Notes under the pieces: generated by a model
The model's database searches: none
The model's input: only the letters and a program-made list of their open reading frames with translations
Told to the model about the DNA's origin: nothing
Translations under genes and position numbers: made by a program
In this document: positions 11,620 through 19,216 of the stretch, in pieces
Position numbering within the stretch: the first letter of the stretch is position 1
Layout: each line of letters begins with the position of its first letter
Source of the DNA: Acetobacterium woodii DSM 1030
GTDB lineage: Bacteria; Bacillota; Clostridia; Eubacteriales; Eubacteriaceae
Length of the DNA stretch: 64,000 nucleotides
Assembly: GCF_000247605.1 (NCBI RefSeq)
Contig: NC_016894.1
Span: forward strand, 1-64,000
Reading direction: 5' to 3'

Positions 11620-12912
11620 ATGCGTTTAAACAGATTATCAGAAATTAAAAAAAATCAAGATATTTATGGCGATTCCGCGGCGATTTCCTGCGGCGTATTT
11701 TGTCCGACTTTTGGAGTGGCGGTCTCGGCACCATTAATTAAGGAGGCGGCAGTGATGGTGGTTGGCACCGCGGAATGCACTTGGTATGCCAAAAACAGTT
11801 GCCTTTATCATAGTGAAGATCCCGGATATGACCGCTTTTATTCATGTGTTTTTGAAGATTCCGACATTACTTTTGGGGATCGTGGTGGAATTAAGCAGTC
11901 ACTTCTCAAAATTGCTGAATCTGAAGCAATACAATGTATTTTTCTAGTTAGTACCTGCATTCCAGAAATTATTGGTGAAGATCTGGAGGCGATTTCAAAA
12001 GAAGCACAAAAAATCTGCGGCAAACCAATTTTGCCGGTTCATATTGCTCATTATGATAATAATTGCAATGAATTTGGAGTCGCTATTGCCAGAACCCTTA
12101 GGGTTCAAGGCCGATTAATGAAACCACAAACTGTGAAACCGGGAACTGTTAATTTTTTAGGACGAAATTTTCATGCCGGCACAGCTGGCACACCAAAACA
12201 GTCGGAATTAGCAAAATGTTTGGAACAGGCGGGGGTTACTATTAATCTAATGCTGCCGGATCAATGCTGCATTAAGCAAATTTATGAGGCCCCGGGGGCC
12301 GCCCTCAATATTGTCACCAACGAGGTTGGCCGGGAATTAGCAGAGTATATGCAAAATCAGTTTGGAACACCTTTTGTAGAATTTGAGGCCTCCTTGGATA
12401 TCAATTATATCAGCGCAGGGTATCAACAACTCGAAGAATATCTGGAACTTGACTTAAGTGCGGATTATATGGCGTTACAGCAACAGGCGGAGAGCTTGGT
12501 GGCAGAAGCCCGGCAGGATTTAGCCGGTAAAACATTTATCAATGGCGGCAGACCGCCTGATGCCCTTGAGGTGGCAGCTTTTTTAAGCGCATTGGGAATG
12601 AAACCGATGTTAATCAATGCCTATCGCTTAAATGATAAAAGTGAAGCAAACCGACAATTTATTCTGGAACAGGGGTGCGATCCCTATGTTAACTATGTTG
12701 CCAATCCGAATGCGGCGATGAGTATGCTGACAAAACTGCAGCCGGATTTATATATCGGGTTTGGGAATGGAGACTATCTTCGTCAATTAGGAATCAGCCA
12801 TCTGGAGACGCTGCTGCCGCCGGGAAAAATTGGTTATGAAGCAATTATTCATGTTATTACAGCAATTCAAGCGGCTTTAAAAGGAGGCGATCAAGATGTA
12901 TCTTGTGCGTGA
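11620..12912 (+). CDS. nitrogenase-like component 1, NifD-type subunit
   Basis: This 430-residue protein of the oxidoreductase/nitrogenase component 1 family is the probable catalytic partner of the upstream iron protein. The three cysteines that ligate the P-cluster or [4Fe-4S] cluster in relatives are visible as C24 or C28 (ISCGVFCP), C53 (GTAECTWY) and C113 (STCIPEIIGED). A central LPDQCCIKQIYEAPGAALNIV stretch follows. It starts 2 nt after the H gene, and its end overlaps the K-like gene by 17 nt. It is shorter than NifD and most like the poorly characterised group of nitrogenase homologues; the substrate is unknown. Confidence 0.85.
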   Translation: MRLNRLSEIKKNQDIYGDSAAISCGVFCPTFGVAVSAPLIKEAAVMVVGTAECTWYAKNSCLYHSEDPGYDRFYSCVFEDSDITFGDRGGIKQSLLKIAESEAIQCIFLVSTCIPEIIGEDLEAISKEAQKICGKPILPVHIAHYDNNCNEFGVAIARTLRVQGRLMKPQTVKPGTVNFLGRNFHAGTAGTPKQSELAKCLEQAGVTINLMLPDQCCIKQIYEAPGAALNIVTNEVGRELAEYMQNQFGTPFVEFEASLDINYISAGYQQLEEYLELDLSADYMALQQQAESLVAEARQDLAGKTFINGGRPPDALEVAAFLSALGMKPMLINAYRLNDKSEANRQFILEQGCDPYVNYVANPNAAMSMLTKLQPDLYIGFGNGDYLRQLGISHLETLLPPGKIGYEAIIHVITAIQAALKGGDQDVSCA

Positions 12913-14089
12913 TTATCCAACCCCATCCGATCGCATGGGGTTGTTATGGGCACTTAGCGGGATTCAGGATTTGATAATTGTGGAGTTTGGTCCCGAAGGG
13001 ACAACCCGTTATATGTTAGAAGCTCTTAAGCAGTTTGGGCATGAAGCCCGGGCTACCTTATATACCACCACGATGGATGAAGATGTGGTGATCTTTGGAA
13101 ACGCGGATCGTTTAATTAAGGTTCTTCAGGAAGTTGATCAAAGACATAAGCCGGAGGCGATTATCGTGATGGATTCTTCGGTAGCGTCTGTAATCGGCAT
13201 GGATATGGACGGAATTTGTAAAGAAGCCCAAAATAAAATCGCCGCTAAGCTGTTAGTGGTTAAAGGTGGGGGATTAGGTAAAAGCTGGTCTCAGGGAATT
13301 GTGGCGGGCTTGTCACTATTGGCTGATTTGACCGAGAGCGATGTTGTGGTTGAGAATGGCTATAACCTGATCGGTTGCTGTGCGGATGAGTATAATCACT
13401 TGAGTGAGGCAACGATTATTGAAGAGTTAATGAAAAAGTTATTTGGAATGGAATTATTCTGTAATTTGCCTGGCTCGACAACGATGGGAGAATGTAAGCA
13501 ACTCGGAAAAGCCAGGTTGAATATTGTGATCAGAAGCGAAGGATGTCAACTGGCTGAATGGTTATTCCAGAAGCATCAAACGCCCTATGTTTATTTACGG
13601 CCTTATGGACTGGCCGGTACAAAAAAGTGGGCAGCAGAAATAACAAGGATAACCGGTCTTCCGGCAAACTATGCTGCCTTTGCCGATGAACTTGCGCAGC
13701 TTGAGGAGCAGATAAACAAAATTTGCCGCACAACAATAATCCCTGAGTCAGAGCAGAAAACCGTTGTTTTAAGCGGTCTGGAAGATCCCATGATAGGTCT
13801 GAGTCGTTTTATTATGGATGAACTGAAACTTCCGACCGTTTGTTTTAAAAATAGCTGGTGTAATAAAAGTGACCGTTTGAAATTAACCATAGCACCGCTC
13901 AATTTAAACCCCACCGATGGTGCTAATTATTTTGTAATGGCCGATGGCTTGAGCGTTCGGACCATTGATAACGATGACTGCCTTCAAATTACGCACCCCA
14001 TTATTGATCAGTTGGCCATTCGGCAACCAGGATTAATGGGTTTTTCAGGAGCATTATTTCTGATTAATAAATTGAATCAAACTAAATAA
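12896..14089 (+). CDS. nitrogenase-like component 1, NifK-type subunit lacking cluster cysteines
   Basis: This 397-residue NifK/BchB-like protein would pair with the D-like subunit. The sites that carry P-cluster cysteines in NifK are changed: the GSQGC-like loop reads FGPEGTTRY (31-39) and the STC-x-x-x-IGDD loop reads MDSSVASVIGMD (92-103). The dimer therefore probably holds a D-side cluster completed by a non-cysteine ligand, as BchB/ChlB use an aspartate; E30 or E34 are possible here. The start overlaps the D gene by 17 nt (ribosome binding site AGGAGG inside it), implying tight coupling. Confidence 0.8.
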   Translation: MYLVRDYPTPSDRMGLLWALSGIQDLIIVEFGPEGTTRYMLEALKQFGHEARATLYTTTMDEDVVIFGNADRLIKVLQEVDQRHKPEAIIVMDSSVASVIGMDMDGICKEAQNKIAAKLLVVKGGGLGKSWSQGIVAGLSLLADLTESDVVVENGYNLIGCCADEYNHLSEATIIEELMKKLFGMELFCNLPGSTTMGECKQLGKARLNIVIRSEGCQLAEWLFQKHQTPYVYLRPYGLAGTKKWAAEITRITGLPANYAAFADELAQLEEQINKICRTTIIPESEQKTVVLSGLEDPMIGLSRFIMDELKLPTVCFKNSWCNKSDRLKLTIAPLNLNPTDGANYFVMADGLSVRTIDNDDCLQITHPIIDQLAIRQPGLMGFSGALFLINKLNQTK

Positions 14090-14122
14090 TTACCTAAATA
14101 AAAAAATGAGGAGTTAAAAAGA

Positions 14123-15226
14123 ATGAAAAACAAACGAAAGACTGGCGCCATGATAACGGTGTGCCTATTTTTAATGATGATCTTGGCTGGCTGTTCCGGC
14201 AATTCTGATAAAACCGCTGATACTGACAAAAGTAAGCAAGGTGCAGCGCGTACGATTACCGATCTGGTCGGGAATACCGTGACGCTACCGGCAGCGGCTG
14301 AGCTTAAAAATGTCGTGATTATTGCCCCACCACTATTGTCGACATATATCAGCAATATTAAAAATACCGATAATATTGTTGGTACCAGTGTGGTGGCGTT
14401 AAACGAAATGAATCCGATCTTGCTTGATATCTTTGTGCCAAATAATAAAGAGATCAATACGACGTTTTTAACTGGATATGAATCAAATACGGAAGAATTA
14501 TTAAAATTAGATCCGGATATTATTCTCGTTTATGGAGAAACGCAAAAAAAAGGGTTGCAAAATATTCCGGTGCCGGTTGTTGATTTTTTCATTAAAAATC
14601 AGATAAATGAAGACTGGTCAGTTAAAATTGATCAGTTAATGCGGGAAATATTTGAACTTGATAATAATGATTCATTACAACAGGAATGGGAAACGGCTAA
14701 CCAGAAGGTCGATCAGATCTTAACCGATATAGACAATCAAAAACAAAAGGGTTTAATGATTATGAGTAATACTGGCGATAAAATAACTGTCAGAGGAGCT
14801 GGCTCATATGGTGATGATTGGTTACTAAAAAGTGGATTGACCAATGTGGCCGCAGAATTAAACGGTGACGGACTTGAAGTAACCATGGAACAAATTCTGA
14901 GCTGGAATCCGGATATTATTTATATTTTCCGGGGGTTACCAGCGACTCAGTATCTGTCTGGTTCGATCGCCGGTCAGGATTGGTCCCAAACGCAGGCTTT
15001 TAAAGATGGACGGATTTTTAATACTCCGATTGGTATTATGAATTGGGGTACGCCTTGCGCTGATTCACCATTGATGATCCAATGGCTGGTGAGTAAAAAC
15101 TTTCCCGAAAAAATGAGTTCAGAAGATTTTTCGAAAACCTTAAAAGCCTTTTATGAAAGACGTTATCAGATTAAACTCACTGACGATATGGTTCAATCGA
15201 TTCTTAATCCGAATAATGGAAATTAA
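14123..15226 (+). CDS. ABC transporter substrate-binding lipoprotein, BtuF/FepB type
   Basis: This 367-residue class III binding protein (Peripla_BP_2 fold) is of the type used for cobalamin, haem and siderophores. It has a lipoprotein signal peptide ending LAGC (about residue 24). The domain starts ITDLVGNTVTLP, followed by the family motif LLKLDPDIILVYG and, near the end, ILSWNPDIIYIF. It is the first of three importer genes in the cobalamin-riboswitch operon, which favours a corrinoid, cobalt complex or tetrapyrrole as ligand. Specificity cannot be read from sequence. Confidence 0.87.
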   Translation: MKNKRKTGAMITVCLFLMMILAGCSGNSDKTADTDKSKQGAARTITDLVGNTVTLPAAAELKNVVIIAPPLLSTYISNIKNTDNIVGTSVVALNEMNPILLDIFVPNNKEINTTFLTGYESNTEELLKLDPDIILVYGETQKKGLQNIPVPVVDFFIKNQINEDWSVKIDQLMREIFELDNNDSLQQEWETANQKVDQILTDIDNQKQKGLMIMSNTGDKITVRGAGSYGDDWLLKSGLTNVAAELNGDGLEVTMEQILSWNPDIIYIFRGLPATQYLSGSIAGQDWSQTQAFKDGRIFNTPIGIMNWGTPCADSPLMIQWLVSKNFPEKMSSEDFSKTLKAFYERRYQIKLTDDMVQSILNPNNGN

Positions 15227-15235
15227 GATACTTTT

Positions 15236-16243
15236 ATGAAACAGCTCAGTAAGAACAGTTCTTTTATTATACTTCTAGCAATCTTTCTGGTTGTATTTGC
15301 ATTTGGATCGCTTTTTTTAGGACGGTATTATGTTGAACCGGGGCAAGTTATTCATTTGCTCTGGTCCGGTCTGACCGGAGCCCCTCTGGACAGTGTCGAT
15401 AAAACCGTGGTTTTGGATATTCGGCTACCCAGATTATTAATTGTTATCCTGGTGGGGGCCGGATTATCAATCAGCGGAACCGCTTTTCAAGGGTGTTTTC
15501 ATAATCCTTTAGTTAGCCCGGATGTTCTGGGTGTCAGCGCTGGGGCTGGATTTGGAGCCGCATTGGGAATTTTGTTAACCAATGGGGTTAACGGGATTAC
15601 GGCTGCGATGGCCTTTTTCTTTGGGATTTTAAGCGTCGTTTTAAGTTTGCTGCTTTCTCGGATAAAAAGCGAATCTTCTATTCTGGCCCTGGTTTTATCG
15701 GGGATCATTGTTTCGGCAGTGTTTAATGCTTTAATCTCGTTGGTTAAATTTGTTGCGGATACGGATTCTCAGTTGCCGGCGATTACATTTTGGCTAATGG
15801 GAAGCTTTTCCAATACGACCTATAATGAGCTGGGAAAAATCGTGATTCCGATATTAGCCGGGATTACGGTATTGATTGCCATGCGATGGCGGATTAACGT
15901 GTTGACACTGGGGGATGAAGAAGCCACGACGATGGGTGTCAATCCCCGAAAAATGCGGTTTATTATTATTGCGGCAGCGACCATTATTACTGCAGCATCG
16001 GTGATGGTTGCGGGCATTATCGGATGGGTGGGCCTGATTATTCCTAATTTATGTCGAATGATTGTTGGTTCCGATCATAAATACCTGATGCCAGCATCAT
16101 GTTTATGCGGAGCTGTATTTTTGTTGATTGTAGACTTTATTGCCCGGGTATTAACGCCGTCTGAAATTCCTATCGGTATACTTACAGCAATTATTGGGGC
16201 ACCTTTTTTTGCACTGGTATATAAAAAAACGGAGGGGTGTTGA
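15236..16243 (+). CDS. ABC transporter permease, FecCD/BtuC family
   Basis: This 335-residue, roughly 10-helix permease of the iron-siderophore/cobalamin class has the family sequences LDIRLPRLLIVILVGAGLS, FQGCFHNPLVSPDVLGVSAGAGFGA and, near the end, GWVGLIIPNLCRMIVGSDH. It lies 9 nt after the binding-protein gene, and its TGA is separated by a single nucleotide from the ATPase start. It forms the membrane channel of the BtuFCD-type importer. Confidence 0.92.
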   Translation: MKQLSKNSSFIILLAIFLVVFAFGSLFLGRYYVEPGQVIHLLWSGLTGAPLDSVDKTVVLDIRLPRLLIVILVGAGLSISGTAFQGCFHNPLVSPDVLGVSAGAGFGAALGILLTNGVNGITAAMAFFFGILSVVLSLLLSRIKSESSILALVLSGIIVSAVFNALISLVKFVADTDSQLPAITFWLMGSFSNTTYNELGKIVIPILAGITVLIAMRWRINVLTLGDEEATTMGVNPRKMRFIIIAAATIITAASVMVAGIIGWVGLIIPNLCRMIVGSDHKYLMPASCLCGAVFLLIVDFIARVLTPSEIPIGILTAIIGAPFFALVYKKTEGC

Positions 16244-16244
16244 G

Positions 16245-17015
16245 ATGCGACTGGCAGTAATTAACGGCAGTTATGGTTATCGACGAGAGAAACAAGTGCT
16301 TCAGAAAATTTCTTTTGAACTCGAACAAGGACGGATTATGACCGTTCTTGGACAAAATGGGATTGGTAAAACAACGCTATTAAAATGTATGATGGGTTTA
16401 TTGAAATGGCAGGAAGGGCAAACTCAAGTTGACGGACAAGTCTTTGAATCGATGTTGGAATGTGATGGAATTGGATATGTACCGCAGGCGCATAAAACGA
16501 TTTTTACTTATTCGGTTTTTGAAATGGTCACCATGGGACGAAGTCGTCATGTATCGATTTTTGGAATGCCATCCAAATTAGATCGGGAAAAAGTAATGGC
16601 GGCACTTGAAATTGTTGGGATCTCCCATCTCAAGGATCAGTTATGTTCACAGCTTAGCGGCGGACAATTACAACTGGTTTATATTGCCCGGGCCTTAGCA
16701 AATGAACCCCAAATTTTGATTATGGATGAACCGGAATCTCATTTGGACTTCAAAAATCAGTTCCTGATTTTGAAATTGATTCAGCGCTTGAAGGAAGAAA
16801 ATGGAATTTCCTGTATTATCAATACCCACTATCCCGAACATGCGTTGAGAATTTCAGATCAAACGTTATTGCTGGGCAGAGGGCAGTATGTTTTTGGACC
16901 GAGTCAAGAAATGATCAGTGAGGCAAATATTAAAAAATATTTTGAAGTAAATGCAAAAATCTATACCATTCCCGGTCTAAAGACACATAAAAAAGCTTTT
17001 ACGGTGGTAGATTAA
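16245..17015 (+). CDS. ABC transporter ATP-binding protein, FecE/BtuD type
   Basis: This 256-residue ATPase would power the BtuFCD-type importer. It has Walker A GQNGIGKTT, signature LSGGQLQLVYIARAL, Walker B ILIMDEPESHLD and the switch histidine in NTHYPEHAL. ATG 16245 is chosen because GGAGGGG (16231-16237) precedes it and it starts immediately after the permease stop; an upstream in-frame reading (from 16194) would run inside the permease. The methyltransferase gene follows 25 nt later. Confidence 0.92.
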   Translation: MRLAVINGSYGYRREKQVLQKISFELEQGRIMTVLGQNGIGKTTLLKCMMGLLKWQEGQTQVDGQVFESMLECDGIGYVPQAHKTIFTYSVFEMVTMGRSRHVSIFGMPSKLDREKVMAALEIVGISHLKDQLCSQLSGGQLQLVYIARALANEPQILIMDEPESHLDFKNQFLILKLIQRLKEENGISCIINTHYPEHALRISDQTLLLGRGQYVFGPSQEMISEANIKKYFEVNAKIYTIPGLKTHKKAFTVVD

Positions 17016-17040
17016 AAAGTTAATCATTTAAGGAGAAAAA

Positions 17041-17679
17041 ATGGAAGAAATTAAAAACCAAGTCAGAGCGGTCTGGAATCACCACGCCCCAAATTATGAT
17101 CAAAAACATAACCAGTTTGAAGATCGAAAAATATGGAAACAAATTCTTATTGACCAGATCGGCGATGACAAACAACAAAAAGTGTTGGATATCGGCACTG
17201 GAACAGGTTTTTTAGCAGCGTTGGCGGCTGAAGCGGGATATCATAGTACGGGGGTTGACTTGGCTGAGCGAATGATTGAGCAGGCTAAGCAGAGGGCAAT
17301 CGAACAGGAATTAAAAATAACCTATTTGATTGAAGACTGGAATCAGCTATCCTGTGATGATGCCAGTTTTGATGTGATTGTGAACCGCTGTATCATGTGG
17401 ACGATCTTTACACCGGAAAAAACTCTGGCGGAATGGCGGCGCGTGTTAAAACCTGGTGGTAGGATCTTATGTTTTTGTCCCCAAAATACAAATAACGAAC
17501 AACCGAATCATTATTGTGAAAATATTGAAACAAAATTACCGTTGCGTAATGCCGGCATCGATCAATTAAGTCGGGTACTCAAAGAAAATAATTTTAATCA
17601 AATTGAAATGATCAAATTAAATAATTTAAAATCAGCCAATCTATTTGAAAGTTGGTCATTAATTAAAGGGGTAAAATAA
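17041..17679 (+). CDS. class I SAM-dependent methyltransferase (UbiE/type 11), copy 1
   Basis: This 212-residue Rossmann methyltransferase has SAM motif I VLDIGTGTGFLA (48-59), the acidic motif II residue in STGVDLAERM and motif VLKPGGRILCF. It shares an N-terminal helix (VRAVWNHHAPNYD) and the motif-IV signature NRCIMW (115-120) with three other methyltransferases at 18493, 26319 and 34565, all beside transporters. It is the last gene of the nitrogenase-like/BtuFCD operon. Substrate unknown; a small metal-binding or corrin-related molecule is the contextual guess. Confidence 0.85.
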   Translation: MEEIKNQVRAVWNHHAPNYDQKHNQFEDRKIWKQILIDQIGDDKQQKVLDIGTGTGFLAALAAEAGYHSTGVDLAERMIEQAKQRAIEQELKITYLIEDWNQLSCDDASFDVIVNRCIMWTIFTPEKTLAEWRRVLKPGGRILCFCPQNTNNEQPNHYCENIETKLPLRNAGIDQLSRVLKENNFNQIEMIKLNNLKSANLFESWSLIKGVK

Positions 17680-17690
17680 TCGGCAGCTCA

Positions 17691-17719
17691 TTGAATTATT
17701 TATTGTGATACAGTATAAT
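17691..17719 (+). promoter_or_regulatory. sigma-A promoter for marR
   Basis: TTGAAT (17691-17696), 17-bp spacer, TATAAT (17714-17719). The expected start site falls at or next to the ATG at 17726, so this message may be leaderless. Confidence 0.7.
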
Positions 17720-17725
17720 TTATTT

Positions 17726-18175
17726 ATGAAAGAAGATGTAAATAGCGTAATTGATGAATATATTAAAATGGTCGAGCGAATTGCAAATGGTAAAACCAAC
17801 ATATTGGATTTTGGAGATGATATGGTTTTTTATCGTGGTGAAATTCATATGATCAAAATGATTGGTGATTTTCCGGGAATATTTATGTCAGAAATGGCCA
17901 GAAATTTTAATATCACCCGGGCAGTTGTTTCGAAAACGATAAAAAAACTGGAGGCTAAAGACATTGTTTTTAAACAAATCGACGCAAGTGATAAAAAACG
18001 GATATGCTTATATTTAACCGCAAAAGGAAAAGAAGCTTATCTGGCTCATCAAAACTATCATAACCATTATGACAGTCCGCTTTTTAATTACCTAGATGAA
18101 CTGGAACATGAAAAACTGGTTGTTATTGAGGAGTTTTTAAAGAAAGCAAACCAGTTAATTGAAAACCATTTTTAG
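17726..18175 (+). CDS. MarR-family transcriptional regulator
   Basis: This 149-residue winged-helix regulator has the recognition region MSEMARNFNITRAVVSKTIKKLEAKDIV and the wing with DASDKKRICLYLTAKG, typical of MarR proteins that sense small molecules. ATG 17726 is preferred over an in-frame GTG at 17705, because 17705 lies upstream of the -10 box. No ribosome binding site precedes either, in keeping with a leaderless transcript. It sits between two methyltransferase/transporter units and may regulate one of them; palindromes at 18356-18392 are candidate operators. Confidence 0.85.
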   Translation: MKEDVNSVIDEYIKMVERIANGKTNILDFGDDMVFYRGEIHMIKMIGDFPGIFMSEMARNFNITRAVVSKTIKKLEAKDIVFKQIDASDKKRICLYLTAKGKEAYLAHQNYHNHYDSPLFNYLDELEHEKLVVIEEFLKKANQLIENHF

Positions 18176-18318
18176 AGCGAGTAATAGATAAAAATACATC
18201 ATGATTTTAAATTTAAAACTTAAAATTTAAAAGCTGAGAGCAGCAATGAGCAGTTAATTAAAATACTGAAAAATTAAAAAATATTTAAATTGATAGCATT
18301 TTAGCTTAAAAAAAATAA

Positions 18319-18392
18319 TTGACATTTTGTGATGAGTAGCATAATATAGCTACAAGTATATACTACTATATACAATAATCTTGCAAGATTAT
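18319..18392 (+). promoter_or_regulatory. promoter with two downstream palindromes (candidate operators)
   Basis: TTGACA (18319-18324), 17-bp spacer, TAATAT (18342-18347). Just downstream are an inverted repeat GTATATA-N4-TATATAC (18356-18373) and a perfect 18-bp palindrome ATAATCTTGCAAGATTAT (18375-18392). Their position over the start site suggests repressor binding, perhaps by the MarR protein encoded just upstream. The rest of the gap from 18176 shows nothing else until the RNA element at 18413. Confidence 0.6.
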
Positions 18393-18412
18393 CATAAAAT
18401 GTTTTAATTAAT

Positions 18413-18478
18413 TTAGCCATGAAGGTTGAGTGTTCTGTCGTAGACAGAGCCCAATTTTTGTGGCTCTTTGTTTTTTTT
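18413..18478 (+). ncRNA. structured leader RNA element, copy A
   Basis: A closing stem AGCCAT (18415-18420) / GTGGCT (18460-18465) encloses GAAGGTTGAG, a hairpin TCTGTC-gta-GACAGA (18434-18448) and a pyrimidine-rich stretch, then a T run. The layout matches copies B (34451) and C (37084), with the stem sequence changed but pairing kept. It lies 15 nt before a methyltransferase gene. It could be a small riboswitch, a protein-dependent attenuator or a terminator; I do not recognise a known family. Confidence 0.55.
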
Positions 18479-18492
18479 GAAAGGGGTTAAAA

Positions 18493-19179
18493 GTGGAAGT
18501 CGTTGGTGTAATAAAAAAGATTGAAGCATACTGGGATAAACGTTCGGATACGTTTGATGCAGATCATGATACCGAAGACGTAAAGGCCTGGATGGATTCT
18601 TTAGCGAACCTTTTAGGGCCTGAAACAAATAGAAATGTTTTGGATTTGGGAACCGGAACCGGCTTTCTGGCAAATATGACTGCAAATTTAGGCTATTCAA
18701 CGATCGGGATTGATATTTCAAAAGAGATGATGAATCTTGCGGTCAAACATGCAAAAAATTTGAGATCAGACGCAATTTTTATGGAAGGGAGCGTTTTGTC
18801 GTTGCCATTTATGGATAATACAATTGATTTTATTATTAACGCGCGGTTAATCTGGACACTGATTGAACCGGATGTGGCAATAAAAGAATGGTTGCGAATT
18901 TTAAAACCTGGTGGAAAAATTATGTGTTTCAACCGGATGAAGGAAGGGGTCGGGTTGAATATTGGTAAGGTCAATATTTATGAAGATGAAGAAGTGGATA
19001 AGCAATTAGCCATAAAAGAAGCACGAATGGAAGAACTTCGTGATTTGTTGGAAAGAAACGGGCTGAGCGATGTAAAAATCCAAAAAATTCCCGGTTTGAC
19101 TCGTCCTGGTTATGATTATGATCCATGGTTTGTTTTGATGGGAACAAAAGTATTAACAGAGTGTTCTTTGATCTCATGA
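18493..19179 (+). CDS. class I SAM-dependent methyltransferase, copy 2
   Basis: This 228-residue methyltransferase has SAM motif I VLDLGTGTGFLA (49-60), motif II IGIDISKEMM and LKPGGKIMCF. The N-terminus IEAYWDKRSDTFD resembles copies 3 and 4, and NARLIW (116-121) aligns with the motif-IV signature of the others. Start is GTG 18493 with AAAGGGG 6-7 nt upstream. It opens a six-gene unit with a full SBP_bac_5-type importer and is preceded by RNA element copy A. Substrate unknown. Confidence 0.85.
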   Translation: MEVVGVIKKIEAYWDKRSDTFDADHDTEDVKAWMDSLANLLGPETNRNVLDLGTGTGFLANMTANLGYSTIGIDISKEMMNLAVKHAKNLRSDAIFMEGSVLSLPFMDNTIDFIINARLIWTLIEPDVAIKEWLRILKPGGKIMCFNRMKEGVGLNIGKVNIYEDEEVDKQLAIKEARMEELRDLLERNGLSDVKIQKIPGLTRPGYDYDPWFVLMGTKVLTECSLIS

Positions 19180-19216
19180 AGATTGTCATTAAATGCATTA
19201 GTTGGGAGTGTGGGGA

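Noticed and set aside
10862-14089. A true nitrogen-fixation (nifHDK) cluster
   Set aside because: The K-like protein lacks P-cluster cysteines, no nifE, nifN or nifB is present, and control is by a cobalamin riboswitch.
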